64,000 bases of DNA, taken from positions 230,344,578-230,408,577 of the forward strand of contig CP136062.1 in the NCBI GenBank assembly GCA_032622095.1. Direction: 5' to 3'. The notes beneath the pieces were generated by a model. That model saw nothing but the letters and a program-made list of their open reading frames with translations. It was not told the origin of the DNA and did no database searches. The translations under genes were made by a program, and so were the position numbers. This DNA is from Siphonodentalium dalli (taxonomy: Eukaryota; Mollusca; Scaphopoda; Gadilida; Siphonodentaliidae). Shown in pieces: positions 1-11,417 of the stretch (its first letter is position 1; every line of letters begins with the position of its first letter).

Positions 1-11
1 GCGACGTCACA

Positions 12-19
12 TGACGTCA
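12..19. promoter_or_regulatory. CRE-like palindrome TGACGTCA
   Basis: The sequence has a perfect 8-bp TGACGTCA palindrome, preceded at 3-10 by the overlapping variant GACGTCAC. This is the consensus for CREB/ATF factors. It lies at the window edge with no gene start beside it, so a regulatory role is only possible. Confidence 0.2.
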
Positions 20-114
20 TTTCGACAAACGCATAAGAAATAGTGTTTACACTTAAGTGGATTTTTGGGAGGCCAAATTCACATTAAATAACTAATTACG
101 CTTAAGAGTAATAA

Positions 115-132
115 ATTACGCTTAAGCGTAAT
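115..132. repeat. 18-bp perfect palindrome
   Basis: ATTACGCTTAAGCGTAAT is a perfect inverted repeat. A partial copy (ATTACGCTTAAG) lies 20 bases upstream. The rest of 1-850 is AT-rich sequence in which I see no gene or recognisable element; it is the 3' flank of the minus-strand GPCR. Confidence 0.5.
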
Positions 133-851
133 GCTATTCCATGCATACGAGAAAGTATATATTGATTCAGGAGAACTCCATAAGAAACGCTTTGTTGAGA
201 AATCCACATTAAAATTTGAAATTAAATACGTTTTTGTACGTTTTCCGGGTTACGTATTATTCCGTTCGAATGAATACAAATGGCGAAACAAGTGTTCGAG
301 CCCCAAATAATGTGTAATGAAGTGTTCGTTATTGATGACTTCAATGCGTATGTACATAGCCATACTGGCGCCCCCAAGTTTATGTGGGCTGAGACTTTTT
401 ACCCGAATTTGTTGTCATGATATATTCATGGTTGTAACAATTGTTATAGAAATATCCCATTGTATATAGACATAAATATAACAAAATAGATTATGTACAA
501 TTCTGGCAGAAATGTGAAAATACTGTAATTTGTCACAATTTCCTCCCTAAATACCATTAAATTGTCCCGAAAATTGCCCGAATTTTGTACTTTTAAAGAG
601 ATTGTAGATTCAAGCCTGGTCCATACGGATATGCGTATGTTTGGAACAAATGTTTGTAGAAGGTATCTGAGGCATTTATCGACCTATTGGGATGCCGGGT
701 AATATTCAAAAGCAAATAATATTTGATGAATTTTGAAGTGTATATCGCCAGGTGATCACCATTGTAAAGCATTACGTCAATAACGCTGCGATTCATAAAG
801 TTTTTAATTTCATTTTTATTTTATTTATACTCACATTCTTATAATAAATCC

Positions 852-2069
852 TTATTGTTCAACCTCTCTCAAAGTAGACTGAAGTGGCCTAAAGCATACA
901 CGAAAGGCTGACCTCATACCAAGTTTGAATTTCTCAACTGTTAGCGCATAAACAAATGGGTTTATGGACGAATTGAGACCCCATATATAACCCAACAGCA
1001 AGCCATGCTGCCTCTCAAGGGTAACTTCTTCAAAGATTGTATGACATAAATATACCACATTGTTTGGCAGCATTGTAATTGTGAATAGAACAAACAAAAC
1101 CACAATAGTTCTAAATTTACGTCCGTCTCTTCTGATTGCAACACGTGATAATTTCGGGGCTGTTGTTTTCACATCTGAAGCATATTGTCTATTACCGTCT
1201 TCATCTTGAGGCTGTTCAGTTACTGTGCTGCGTGCAATTTTGTTCATTCCAATATTTGAATTCTGAAATTGTTTTAGGGATTTTCCAAACCGTTGCTTCA
1301 TTTTTAACAGGAGAAATCCAAATACAGCAGCCGCTATACCGAACAACATTAGAAACCATACAGACGCATAGCTAATTGCTATTCCCTCCGGCTCGCACTC
1401 TCGCGGAGTATTGTTAACCGCACTTGCCAACGAAACGATGGGTAGCACAGAGAAACCAGCAAATGAAAACATCCATATTCCAATACTGTAGATTAGACTC
1501 CTCTTTAGTGTGAATAGCTGTTTGAATTTGTGAGGTTTCACAACAGCTATAATTCGCTCTATGCCTATTAAGATAGTGTGAATTGCTGTCGCCGAGACTG
1601 CTGTGTAAATTGCGTGAAATACTGACGAGCATATCATACGATTTTGGAAAACATCTGGAAATAGGAAAATGAAGACCGGGGGGATAGATACCATCCCAAC
1701 CAGACAGTCACTAAGAGCCATGCTGGTTATCACCACCAAATGAGGATCTCTCCGACATGCTTTGTTTGTCAACAACCCAATCGCAACACCCAGATTAGAT
1801 ATAAGTGTCCAGGCTGCAACCAGTGGCATTACAATAAGCATGCCTAATGGAGCTGTGCGAAGTAGAGTTTGATTTCCTTCTCCCAGTATTAGAGAGTTGT
1901 TACCCTCTATATACCATCGGGTGTTCGCTGATGTACATTCATCGTAAGATTCCATAATAAACTCGTCCTCTGGTAATTTCTGCCTGTTAACAACAACGTG
2001 ACGATATATACTAGGCTGATTATAAACTATATATCCGGAACTTATATGAATAGTGTGTGAAGCATTCAC
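852..2069 (-). CDS. Orphan class A (rhodopsin-like) G-protein-coupled receptor
   Basis: A complete intronless 405-residue frame with seven hydrophobic segments at about 77-100, 111-137, 147-170, 190-214, 229-255, 320-342 and 356-376. Class A landmarks are visible: N92 in TM1, the LSD motif with D121 in TM2, C147 and C225 as the likely disulfide pair, E171-R172-I173 at the DRY position, and NPFVY (370-374) in TM7. N-terminal sequons at N2, N57 and N66 fit an extracellular N-terminus. The aspartate at 3.32 that binds amines is absent (isoleucine), so it is probably not an aminergic receptor. The TM6 CWxP tryptophan is also missing (FTITMLP). A basic third loop (about 256-319) and C-tail suggest G-protein coupling at the plasma membrane. 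The ligand is unknown. Start chosen as the first ATG of the frame; no nearby partner gene. Confidence 0.9.
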   Translation of the reverse strand: MNASHTIHISSGYIVYNQPSIYRHVVVNRQKLPEDEFIMESYDECTSANTRWYIEGNNSLILGEGNQTLLRTAPLGMLIVMPLVAAWTLISNLGVAIGLLTNKACRRDPHLVVITSMALSDCLVGMVSIPPVFIFLFPDVFQNRMICSSVFHAIYTAVSATAIHTILIGIERIIAVVKPHKFKQLFTLKRSLIYSIGIWMFSFAGFSVLPIVSLASAVNNTPRECEPEGIAISYASVWFLMLFGIAAAVFGFLLLKMKQRFGKSLKQFQNSNIGMNKIARSTVTEQPQDEDGNRQYASDVKTTAPKLSRVAIRRDGRKFRTIVVLFVLFTITMLPNNVVYLCHTIFEEVTLERQHGLLLGYIWGLNSSINPFVYALTVEKFKLGMRSAFRVCFRPLQSTLREVEQ

Positions 2070-3095
2070 TGTTCCTGTTATTTATACTGAACATAAACTG
2101 TATTCCAAATTCCAAACTAATACTTATATAACAGTGGAGATAACCATGTGATGGGCAAGTTGTGGTTGAATCCAACTCAAACGCTCCATGTATCGAGACT
2201 GACGAAATTAGGTGGGGTTTCCGTTACCACTCGCGTGTATTACGGGGAATTAGGGGGAATTTCTTCAGCGATTCGAGTAAATCCCGCCCCATAGCTAAAA
2301 TAGTGTAAGAACTGTTTTCACCGCATGGCTAATTACACACAGTATTTACAAATTCAGAGTTTCTGTTGTGAAAACGAAAGTCATTCTCGGAAACGACACC
2401 GAAAGTACATTATGTCAAAGCTATTTAAAAGAAAATGTGGGCTTCATAATGCAGTTGTTGCATGTGGAAGTTATTTATAGCGACGGTTATGCGACAAATA
2501 GCGGATTTCGTCTGAGTAAGGGTCTATTCATATTGTACACGCGCTGGTGATTAATCGCCGCGTTTTAAGGTGCGTGTTAACATAACGCAGAGCTATTCGT
2601 GACCAATTATCTTCATCAACAAACCACGTCCTAATCGTGACCAATCATCTTCTGCAATCACCTCGTCCTCGAGATTGCCGTTACAGGGAAAATACATGGT
2701 TCACTCGACCAGCATATACTGTCCGGGTACAGTTATTTTCAAAACTGATGGTCGACACAATAATAAATAAAGGGACCTGTGATACAATGAACCGATGGAG
2801 TTGGGTGATATATCAAAATGAAGCGCAGTCCTTCTGTGACAAATCAAACGTTCTATCGTTATCTACACAGATTGTAAATAATGCCTTTAAGATCAGACGA
2901 ACTCACGCTGGTCATACTATAATACCACTGCGGGCAAATATTGAGTAAACCGCGTTGCGGACACGAACGAAGAGTGCATGTAGGTTTTGTTTTGAGGGAT
3001 ATTTAGTTATTAATTGTTTTTGTTCGGACATAACTCCGCATCCACGAGGTGGGTAATGAACCCAGCCTCAACGCAGCCTCAGATTTAGTGATTTT
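2070..3095. other. Gene-poor interval upstream of the GPCR
   Basis: This would hold the promoter of the minus-strand GPCR. Several short open frames occur but none shows a recognisable domain or splice structure. No clear TATA element or transposon end was identified. Confidence 0.4.
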
Positions 3096-4339
3096 AACAC
3101 AGAAATATATATCAAGCTTTTCTTACTAGTGTACGCTGATGACACCGCCCTTTTTTCAAACTCCCAAGCTGGGCTACACAGCGCCCTGAATCATTTTGCT
3201 GCATATTGCAACAGTTGGAAGCTTAATATAAATACAAGTAAGACGAAAATTGTAGTGTTCGGCAATAAAAGAAAACACAAAAATCCACTCGCTTTTAACA
3301 TAAACGGAAATGATATCGATATTGTTGACAGCTTTAAATATTTGGGCACATGGTTTAACAGAAAATGTAATTTTTGCAAAGAACGAAATATGAGATGTAA
3401 AAACGCGAAGAAAGCAATGTACGCGCTTATAAATAAGGCCAGAAGACACAATCTCTCGTACGACAGCATCTTAGAAATATACGACAAATCAATCGCCCCA
3501 GTAATGATACATGGATCCGAAATATGGGGTTTCGAGAGCACCATGCACCAGTTTAGAAAAGCTCGAGAAATGGTTTCTTAAATTCGCACTCAATTTACGC
3601 AAAACAACAAGCTCCGCTTTCATTTTCGGAGAAACCGCCATCATCCCAATTGGTATAAGAATACGAAACAGAAGTTTGTCATACTGGGGGCAAAATATTG
3701 AACATGACGTGCGATAGACTTCCCCTGATTCGGTACTATGTCATGTACAGTTACTACGTTACACACAAATACAAGAATGTGTGGTTAGAATATATACAAA
3801 ACAGTCTAAATAATCTAGGTCTATCCAATATCTGGATCGACCAATCCACCCCCACCCCCTCTATATATAATACACTCATTAAACGCAGACTGAACGACGC
3901 GTATATACAATCATGGCAAAGCGATATAGGAAGCTCTAATAAATGTGCATTTTACAGAATTATTAAAACAGAATTCTCAAAAGAAACATACTTAGCATTA
4001 GATAACAAGACAACAGTAACCCGCTTACTTAAGTTCAGAACGAGAAACCATCATCTGCCAGTAGAATCCGGATCATGGACCAACAAGGACTACTCAGATA
4101 GAAAATGTTCACTATGTAACGAGGAACTCGGGGATGAGTATCATATCATCCTTAAATGCAAGAAACTACTCGATCTAAGACAGAAACATATTAAACCCTA
4201 CTACAGAGTTAGGCCCAACACATACAAATTGAATGCGCTTTTCACCTGCAGAAATAGACGAACTCTGACTAATCTAAGCATATTCATCCGCGACACCCTA
4301 CGCTTAATGGAAGCTCCTGTGGCAAACAACACCGCCTGA
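3096..4339 (+). pseudogene. LINE ORF2 fragment: reverse transcriptase C-terminus and CCHC-like domain
   Basis: The frame contains the RT catalytic box VYADDTALF at about 3129, then the thumb region (FKYLGTWF near 3330) and a Cys-rich motif C-S-L-C-N-E-E-L-G-D-E-Y-H near 4110-4150, typical of the C-terminal domain in this LINE group. The reading frame is split over three frames (3129-3581, about 3582-3700, then to 4339), so at least two frameshifts have occurred. The endonuclease and RT N-terminus are missing. Inactive by inspection; the protein would have copied LINE RNA at nicked genomic targets. Confidence 0.85.
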
Positions 4340-4570
4340 ATATAAATGAACAAACGATTAACCGCAGTAACTAAGTAACATGCCCCATGCACCCCTCACC
4401 CGTTCAATAAGACTGTAATATAACGCGTGCGAGTTAATGACACCCCATCCTTTCCGAAATAAAAATAATGACATATGCATATATTCCATATTACCCCGAC
4501 CCAGGTCTGACCCCTTACTTTTGCCAATTATATATTACTTATATAATTGAAAACCCCCCCCCCCCCGCCC

Positions 4571-4619
<49 letters not shown>

Positions 4620-4831
4620 GACAATTATAACACGCGATACTGTTTTACACCCCTACATCCCCATGTATACACCGTACCTACACCCAACCACGAATGTGCC
4701 CTATTGGTATACATGTTATATTAAATGTTCAATTGGTCTATTCACATGTATATATATATTCTCACTCTATTATACCAATATTTATGGTGACTTGAGAATA
4801 AACTATCTGTATCTGTATCTGTATCTCAACA
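3096..4831 (+). mobile_element. 5'-truncated non-LTR retrotransposon (LINE), copy 1
   Basis: The element begins abruptly inside the reverse transcriptase domain and runs through the RT C-terminus, a zinc-knuckle-like C-terminal domain and a 3' UTR to a short tail of TGTATC repeats (about 4806-4831), preceded by GAGAATAAA. Truncation at the 5' end is the usual result of target-primed reverse transcription. The 3' UTR carries a poly-C run (about 4553-4565) and a TA dinucleotide tract (about 4576-4618). The GAGAATAAA 3' motif is shared with the LINE at 55208-57196 (reverse strand), suggesting related lineages. No target-site duplication was established. Confidence 0.85.
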
Positions 4832-5439
4832 AAAAAAAATTTAACAGTTCGTTGATATAGATAGTTTAGCAAACTAAATCTACAATTAAAGCGGAATTTG
4901 CTGCATTTAAGTTGGAAAATATTGACAATTGCATGTAACTCTCCGCGGTATCGGAGTAAAACTCAAAGCGAGCAAGATTTTTTACTTTTATCGATGTACG
5001 GTATGTTTGGAAAGATGTCTTTATTCGAGTTACTGGATAGGGATTTGGGGTTTTTATTATCAAAACACGTCACGGGTAGAGTTTCCCATATAGACTGCAT
5101 ATTTGAAAAAAATATATCGAGAAGTGTCTACAGTGAATGTTTTGCTGAATGAAACTTTAATTTACCCAGAAATTCCGGTTGTTCGAGGTCGGAAAAATTT
5201 TGTGATGCTATAATGTTTTCCAATAAACTTATTTATCAAAGATTAATTAGGAAACATTATAAAGATACATGTATTTGAATTATATAACTTTGTTTTCTAC
5301 TGTGCATATGCTGTTTATTTCTGAGTATGATATATACCTCTAATCTCTATACTGTTTATTTCCGAGTATGCTATATACCTTTGATAATACGCTGATCGTA
5401 TAATGATGCCATTGAGCCATCAGGTGGGGCTCACATGGA
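4832..5439. other. Unannotated AT-rich interval
   Basis: Short open frames only (for example 4898-5152), without domains. A short local duplication of 'ctgtttatttctgagtat' occurs near 5308-5365. I see no gene. Confidence 0.4.
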
Positions 5440-6080
5440 CATGTATGATCCGCCCTCACATACAATTACAATTCCCAGGATCCATGAATTCAATTTCCAG
5501 TTTCCTATTCTTAGATGGTAGTATGCATGCATATATGATCCGCACTGACCAATAATCACTCTTCCCCAGCTCCATGAATTCAATTTCCAGTTTCCTATTC
5601 TTAGATGGTAGTATGCATGCATGTATGATCCGCCATCACAATTACAATTCCCAGGATCCATGAATTCAATTTCCAGTTTCCTATTCTTAGATGGTAGTAT
5701 GCATGCATGTATGATCCGCCCTCACAATTACAATTCCCAGGATCCATGAATTCAATTTCCAGTTTCCTATTCTTAGATGGTAGTATGCATGCATATATGA
5801 TCCGCACTGAGCAATTATCACTCTACCCCAGCTCCATGAATTCAATTTCCAGTTCTTATTCTTAGATGGTAGTATACATGCATATATAATCCGTCCTCAC
5901 ATATAATCACTATTCCCCAGCTTCATGAATTCAATTTCCAGTTTCCTATTCTCAGATGGTAGTATACATGCATATATGATCCGCCCTGACCTATAGTCCC
6001 TATTCCCCATGCAGCTCCAGGAATTCAATTCCCAATTCGCTATTCTCAGATACATGTACATGCAGTATAGTATACATGCA
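5440..6080. repeat. Tandem repeat, about 88-bp unit, about seven copies
   Basis: The motif TGATCCGCC followed by an imperfect block recurs near 5447, 5535, 5625, 5712, 5797, 5888 and 5977. Each unit also carries 'tccatgaattcaatttccag' and 'ttagatggtagtatgcatgc'. Two variant spacer types alternate (one with 'ggatcc', one with 'cagctcc'), which suggests a higher-order arrangement. Open frames in it are by-products of the repeat. Confidence 0.9.
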
Positions 6081-6109
6081 TAAATCTGCTTTGTAGCCAG
6101 AACCATTAT

Positions 6110-7319
6110 GACCACCCTGGAATCCTTATATAGTCGTGCGGTGCCACCACACGAGCGTCCATATATATATCTTTGGTTTCAAATTTGTTTATTGTTTTGA
6201 TATGTCTGAAATGTGTCACACTGATTACACCAAATTACTCAAGATGGCTTGCAAAATGGCAACCAAATTTGGTGAAAAGTTTAGTTTTCACATATATCCC
6301 GAACATTATTCTCTGCTGTTCCGAAAAGGTAGCAAATTGGTTATTAAACATGTTATGTTCTAATCTGGCTGTCCCCGTACCTTATGAGGCATGACAAATT
6401 CATTTTTTTTATAGATGCAGCATGGATTTTGCCGAAAACTTCTTTGGTATTCTGGCCATGTATTTTATAGGAAATGGGCAGAACTTTGAACGGGTGAGAG
6501 GGACAATAATATGTGGATACTCTGGCCCATTAGCATCAAAATTGGTCGACCTAATGAATTGTGTATGTCAAGATGACAAACATGGAGTGACTGTATGGTC
6601 ATAGGTGAGGTGAATAGGTGTGTATAGTGAGTCATTGTATGAGCATGAATGATGTGAGTATGTATACAAGAAGTGACTACATGATCATGGGTGGTGTGTC
6701 CACGGTGAGATGTATATGTATACAAGGAGTCGCTGATTTTTTACGTGAGGTGAATAGGTATACAAGGAGTGTAGGTACACTGAGACCCAAACCATTTGCT
6801 GTTAACATCATTCTTCCTGAACAATACACATTATGGTAAATGAAAATACCAAAGAAGTTAAGCAGTGGGGTGTACGAATGGTCTTACCAGCCTATGGACT
6901 AATATAGTTATTCCCCTTCCATTGAGAATAATAAGCTGGCAGTACAGACCAGATCGAAATTAGCACAAAACACGTACACGTCACTACCTTGACATAAAAC
7001 AACATATTCACAATTTAATCGACGGGATAAGTTGATAATACGTTTTGAAGCTTCCTCTTTCAAATGTAAAATAATATGTGTTACATGTTGAAATAATGTG
7101 ATCTGATGATTAAACAATTAAGTGGGCCTTTAAGCGGGTTAACATTCCAGGGATAATTGGTATATACTACATGGATTTGTATATGCCCATTCTGATTAGT
7201 CTTTCAGGTGTGACGAAATGAACAATTTGTATTACATTCTAACGCAAATGTCATGTTATGCTGAACGTTGGTCACAAACCTGATATGTTGAAGAAAATCA
7301 TTGCAGCAACTGTTTGAAT
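6110..7319. other. Interspersed-repeat fragment and unannotated sequence
   Basis: 6170-6420 is a short copy, in opposite orientation, of the dispersed repeat at 15305-16320 and 47690-48820: it shares the 'gtcacactg' block, the 'caagatggc' block and the following 'aaatttggtgaaaag' block. 6630-6790 has loose repeats of 'gtatacaaggagt'. No gene was recognised. Confidence 0.5.
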
Positions 7320-8020
7320 ATTAACCCCGCCCTTGTAAATGTAGGGTGGGGGGGGGGTAACCCCTACATTGTAGCTGCATATTCGGACATGTAGGAGGTT
7401 AACCCTTCCCTTGTAACTGTATATTGGGATGGGTAAGATGTTAACCCCTCCCCTGTAACCGGATACGGAAGGCGTATAAGATGTTAACCACTACTTTGTA
7501 ACTGTGCATCAAAATGTAAATAATATACAAGTTGGGTGCCTAACTGAACGAGAGGGGTGATAGAGACCATATATAAGGGCATGCATAGACACAGACAAAA
7601 GTAACGGGTTGTTTTATTTAGCTTCGAGTAGAAACGTGTATTATACACGTTGTGTAAACGATGTTTTCTAGGCTTCAGAGCTAGAATTCTTCTAAGTCGA
7701 ACATTTGTGTTTGCAGTTTAAGTGGGTTTTTCACCACATCCTCCCAGAACCTTTTGGAATTGAGGTCTTGTCGAATGTCACACAGGCCGAGTGTCGGTGT
7801 CGAACCATTACTGCAAGTTAAAACAAATAAGGTCACCAAGCGAGGTCGATTAATGTCACACAGGCCGAGTGTCGGGGTCGAATCATTACTGCGAGTTAAA
7901 ACAGATAAGGGTACCATGCGATGTCGTTTAATGTCACACAGGCCGAGTGTCGGGGTCGAATCATTACTGTAAGTTAAAACAAATAAGGTCACCACGCGAG
8001 GTCGTTTATTCTTTCGTAAT
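7320..8020. mobile_element. Composite repeat element C, copy 1
   Basis: Three parts occur in the same order as at 29690-31510: a minisatellite with GTTAACCCCTCCC units (7320-7505), a conserved body (about 7520-7760, including 'gcttcgagtagaaacgt' and 'agagctagaattcttctaag'), and a 77-bp unit repeated three times (about 7763-8008, core 'cacacaggccgagtgtcggg'). Two unlinked copies with the same order indicate one dispersed element or a duplicated segment. No coding potential was recognised; class unknown. Confidence 0.65.
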
Positions 8021-8661
8021 GCCGTAATTGTACAACGTAATCCTTGGCAGACGATATATGAGCGGAATCAAACATTGACAAAATTAAACATAGTCCATGT
8101 AGTCCAAAATATCTCTTCAATATCACAATTACAGAAACTTATTTTTGTTTGTTTATAAAAACTCGATTTCAAGCTGATAAATACCCATTTCTGTGAATAA
8201 CACAGACAACACTGAATATTGGGTATATTTTGCTCTTATAAGTGTATATCATTTAGATCTCTTACCACATATGTTTATATTGATGTTACTGATAACGTAA
8301 TGAAATGCTGTTCCGTGTATATAGACATGTAGGACACAGAGGATCTTTAATACGTCGCAATTCTATACAAATTTATTAACCGAGTTCACAAAATTCAAAT
8401 CGAGCTGAGCTTTAGCGACGAATTTGAGATCCATTAAATTTTAGCAAGGAAAAATGATATAGAAACGGCTGGGGTTTAATATAGATTTCATTACCACCAA
8501 ACAAAGAGGAAATACAGACACCTTCAAGAAATAATATAGTGCCATTTCAAATGTGTATTTTCATGTTGAAAAAATTGTTCAACCACCCTTATCAGCCATG
8601 TTTACCTCACAGTCACACTAAATAACCCAACACAAATCGAATATTCATAATTATATTCTGA
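8021..8661. other. Unannotated interval
   Basis: AT-rich sequence without a convincing frame, splice structure or repeat end. It ends at the A that flanks the next Helitron. Confidence 0.4.
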
Positions 8662-9784
8662 CTAGCAGGTGATCCGACTTCGTCCGGGATTTGACATTGA
8701 ATTGACCATTTTGAAGGTCAAGGTCAGGTTGGGGTAACAATTTTACCCGTCCAAAACACTCCCCGGACAAAAGTAGCCCTAGGTATAAAATTTCGTCGAA
8801 ATCCGTCCGTTTTACCCGATTTGACCTTGAATTGACCATTTTGAAGGTCAAGGTCTGGTTGGGATAACGATTTGACCCGTCGCAAACAGTCCCCGGAAAA
8901 AAAAAGTACCCCAAGGTATAAAATTTCGTCGAAATCCGTGCGTTTTACCCGATTTGACCTTGAATTGACCATTTTGAAGGTGAAGGTCAGGTCGGGGTAA
9001 CGATTTGATGGTTTTGACCCGTCGAAAAACAAAGCAGCACCCTTATGATGTCATACAGATAAAGCCTCTCGGCGATGAGTCAATAGGTACGATTTAGTGC
9101 AGCGATGCGTCGAAAACGGAAACATAAGACGATCGATGGAATAAACTAATAAGTATTGTTCCCCGGCAATAAAAAATATCTTATGACTTGCAATAAATCT
9201 CTCCTCATAGTCCACACCCTGGGGCATAACTGGGAAGTGAAGACATAATTTTAGAAGGCCTCGCAAGTGATGAATTGACGCCGAAGTGATTTCGAGTGAC
9301 AAAAATGACGATGTCGGAAATAATAACATTTCTCGAACCCGGTGGTCGTAGAATTCGATTTTTCATGGGAAAATGGACTGACTACAGGCTTTAATTGTAT
9401 TAGGCAATTATCGAAGAGACATAAACGAATTTATTAACAATTGTGTCAGCCTTGGGAAGATTCGTAGAAGCGAGTTCTATGCAATGGAAATTCATGCATA
9501 TTTCCTATGTAACGGTTTAACAGTGTGCAAACGCTCTTTATCAACGACACTGCGGATACGAACGCTCTTTAACTATCAACGCGATTAACTCCACAGAGCC
9601 AATGGCGGTCATTTTGGTGACTGAGAGTGGAGAAGGGGTGCTGGGAGCTTCTCCAAAACGGCGATAAACACTGTCCGTGGATTTTTAACCTTAGATTGGA
9701 AGTTTGAGCTCTATCTGTCCAGCGTTTTCCCGGCCATAGCTAACAGACAGACAGACAAACAGAAGTCCCAAAATATATATTAGA
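8662..9784 (-). mobile_element. Non-autonomous Helitron with intact ends
   Basis: Read on the minus strand, the element starts with TCTAATATATATTTTGGGAC (5' end at 9784, flanked by A) and ends with a CCCGG...CGG hairpin and CTAG (at 8662), flanked by T. This is the Helitron signature: 5' TC, 3' CTRR, a subterminal hairpin, insertion between A and T, no target duplication. The 5' half (about 9570-9784) is the module found in most other copies here. The 3' half carries TGACCTTGA/TCAAGGTCA repeats. No Rep/helicase gene is present, so it would depend on an autonomous partner. Confidence 0.85.
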
Positions 9785-9969
9785 TTACATAATAATAATA
9801 ATAAAGTTCCGGCATTGCCATCGACACCATTGTGTTGTGCTAAGCTCTTACGTCACTGCGCCTGCCGATAATACACGTGTGTTACTAAAACATATGATGC
9901 AGAGTTTAGGGGCTAATTATGTGATACAATCTATACGCATGTCAGCCGATCCAATCACAACTAACACAC

Positions 9970-10151
9970 TCACTTGAGATTATCCTTTATCGTGATTCTC
10001 AGCCAGATTTCTTTCATATATTTTTGAGGAGCAGAGAACGTGACCTTGTCCTTCATACACAGCTCCTCGTCGTCTTCGTCTGGAACCAGGACCCCCGTCG
10101 CAGAATTCTTCATGCTTCCTTGGTGATACATCTTGATTTCAACCGGAAGCT
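9970..10151 (-). CDS. Terminal exon of C2-domain (synaptotagmin-like) gene, copy I
   Basis: On the minus strand a CTCAG acceptor precedes a 182-bp exon that stays open for 59 codons and ends in TGA (9972-9970). Its product begins LPVEIKMYHQG and ends EIWLRITIKDNLK. These match the middle and last strands of a C2 lipid/protein-binding fold: the 'YVKvYLlqdG' strand, a K/T-rich loop, then the 'FxxPxxxxxEIxLxIxVxD' strand. With the previous exon (11120-11237, phase 1) the joint codon is G|AG (Glu) and the frame is kept. The C2 fold ends early, without its last strand. An acidic loop replaces the usual calcium-site Asp-Pro, so calcium binding is doubtful. Copy II at 34132-34313 has the same length; by eye 7 codons differ silently and 11 by replacement. 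Confidence 0.65.
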
Positions 10152-10236
10152 CTGAGGACGAGAAGTTATTTTATACTCCGGAAGCTATATAAAACGTGTT
10201 TAGGAAGAGATAGACCCTCTTTAACCAGTCCATGGA

Positions 10237-10304
10237 GCCAATGCATTCTCTTATATATGCGAGTCTCTCATAGGGAGCCTCGCATTTATAAGAGAATACA
10301 TTGA
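10237..10304. repeat. Palindromic foldback unit (family F)
   Basis: An imperfect hairpin: GCCAATGCATTCTCTTATAT opens it and its near-complement ending in ATACATTGACC closes it. Members of this family occur at 10338, 17830, 18119, 34398 (interrupted) and 35711. It lies in the intron between the two C2 exons of copy I. Confidence 0.8.
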
Positions 10305-10337
10305 CCAAATAATATTTGTCCTTGCCTTTGCATGTAA

Positions 10338-10396
10338 GCCAATGCATTCTCTTATTAATGTATATGCAAGTCTCCAATATAACATAATACATTGGC
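10338..10396. repeat. Palindromic foldback unit (family F), degraded
   Basis: A second copy, 34 bp after the previous one, with the same CCAATGCATTCTCTTAT arm and the ATACATTGGC closing arm but a shortened centre. Confidence 0.7.
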
Positions 10397-10689
10397 ACAT
10401 TATATTTAATGCTGTACCAGCGCGGCTCCCGTCATGAAAGGGTTAATGTTTTCCCCATACAGGTAATACTGAAATGCAATATTTAATTAGCTCCATAAGT
10501 GCTAAGTCGCCTCTCTATCGGATGGTTAGCAGATCTAATGATGGGCCGCTATGGCTGCCAGGGTAACACCAATGGGGCCCAGGCACATCTTTAACACCAA
10601 TTGGGCCCAGACACAACTGTAGCACCAAAGTCCAGCCACATGTATGTTTTGTAATGTTATTGTAAATTATTGTAAACTAAGTTGAATAA

Positions 10690-10985
10690 GTTTGCCTATC
10701 GCCAATCCTCACATAAACATACTGTTAGTTCCGGCATGTTCACATCAAGATATAGTTTGTGATGAATGGACGGATTGTAGTTCCCTTGTACCCTGCCCAA
10801 CTGAACCTGCCACCCCATTGATATATAATAACCCAGCTGACTAGCTGCATGCACATGGTTGGCATAATCTCTTATCCTTCGTCCACACACAGCAACATAA
10901 ACAAATATATAGAGGATATGAAATTAGTGTTGCTCGCATATGAGATTTATGAAACGAGCCTAGAATTTTCCTTTTTGTCGAGCCT
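10690..10985 (-). other. Conserved intronic block (paired with 37243-37545)
   Basis: This block between the two C2 exons is clearly homologous to 37243-37545 in copy II. A short frame (PSIHHKLYLDVNMPEL in copy I) is open in both, followed on the minus strand by a possible GTATGT donor. No acceptor gives a phase compatible with the flanking exons, so I do not call an exon. It may be a relic exon or simply shared intron. Confidence 0.5.
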
Positions 10986-11119
10986 GCGTTGGATGGCCTT
11001 CAATAATTGACTCATACAAATGTCAACTTCCTGTTTGTGCATATCATTCTCCCCCAACTTACACCGAGTTCCATTTAACCCTTCTATGCAGTGAGCTGTC
11101 TCTAATATATAACCCTTAC

Positions 11120-11237
11120 CAGTGCCGTCGTCCGCCTGCGATGGGATACCTGAAGCATTGGGTATGTGCACTGTTAGCAGGCGAGCGTTTGCGTCATAAC
11201 ACATCTCAACGGTTATATCCCCTAAGCTCGGACAGCA
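11120..11237 (-). CDS. C2-domain exon (first strands), copy I
   Basis: A 118-bp exon bounded on the minus strand by a polypyrimidine acceptor (ctttctttcag) and a GTAAGG donor. It encodes CCPSLGDITVEMCYDANARL followed by LTVHIPNASGIPSQADDGT. 'GDITVEMCYDANARLLTVHI' is the hallmark opening of a type-I C2B domain as in synaptotagmin and double-C2 proteins. It ends in phase 1 and splices in frame to 9970-10151. Upstream, the 36-bp acidic microexon at 14458-14493 is in the same frame. Such proteins act at membranes in vesicle traffic. The subfamily cannot be assigned because the N-terminal part lies outside the recognised exons. Confidence 0.7.
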
Positions 11238-11259
11238 CTGAAAGAAAGAACATACCAAG

Positions 11260-11417
11260 TTAGCCCTTTCTACTCCAAAGCATAATTGGTGAGTAGTTAT
11301 CCCATATGAAATGTTCAGATACTAAGTTTAACACTTTCTGTACTAAAGCATAATTGATAAGCAGTTAGCCCATAGGAAATGTTCAGATAATAAGTTTAAC
11401 CCCTTATGTACTAAAGC
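11260..11417. repeat. Tandem repeat, about 70-bp unit, about 2.3 copies
   Basis: The block with 'tactaaagcataattg...gaaatgttcagata' repeats. The last copy is cut at 'aaagca' by the 5' end of the following Helitron. Confidence 0.6.

Noticed and set aside
5431-6115. Minus-strand frames with repeated YMHAYYHLRI blocks
   Set aside because: By-product of the 88-bp satellite.
7763-8008. Possible tRNA-like B box in the 77-bp unit (GGGTCGAATCATT)
   Set aside because: No A box at the right distance and no cloverleaf; treated as part of element C.
10690-10985. Extra C2 exon between the two recognised exons
   Set aside because: The frame with PSIHHKLYLDVNMPEL is open in both copies, but no acceptor gives the phase needed between the neighbouring exons; direct splicing of those already gives a coherent C2 sequence.
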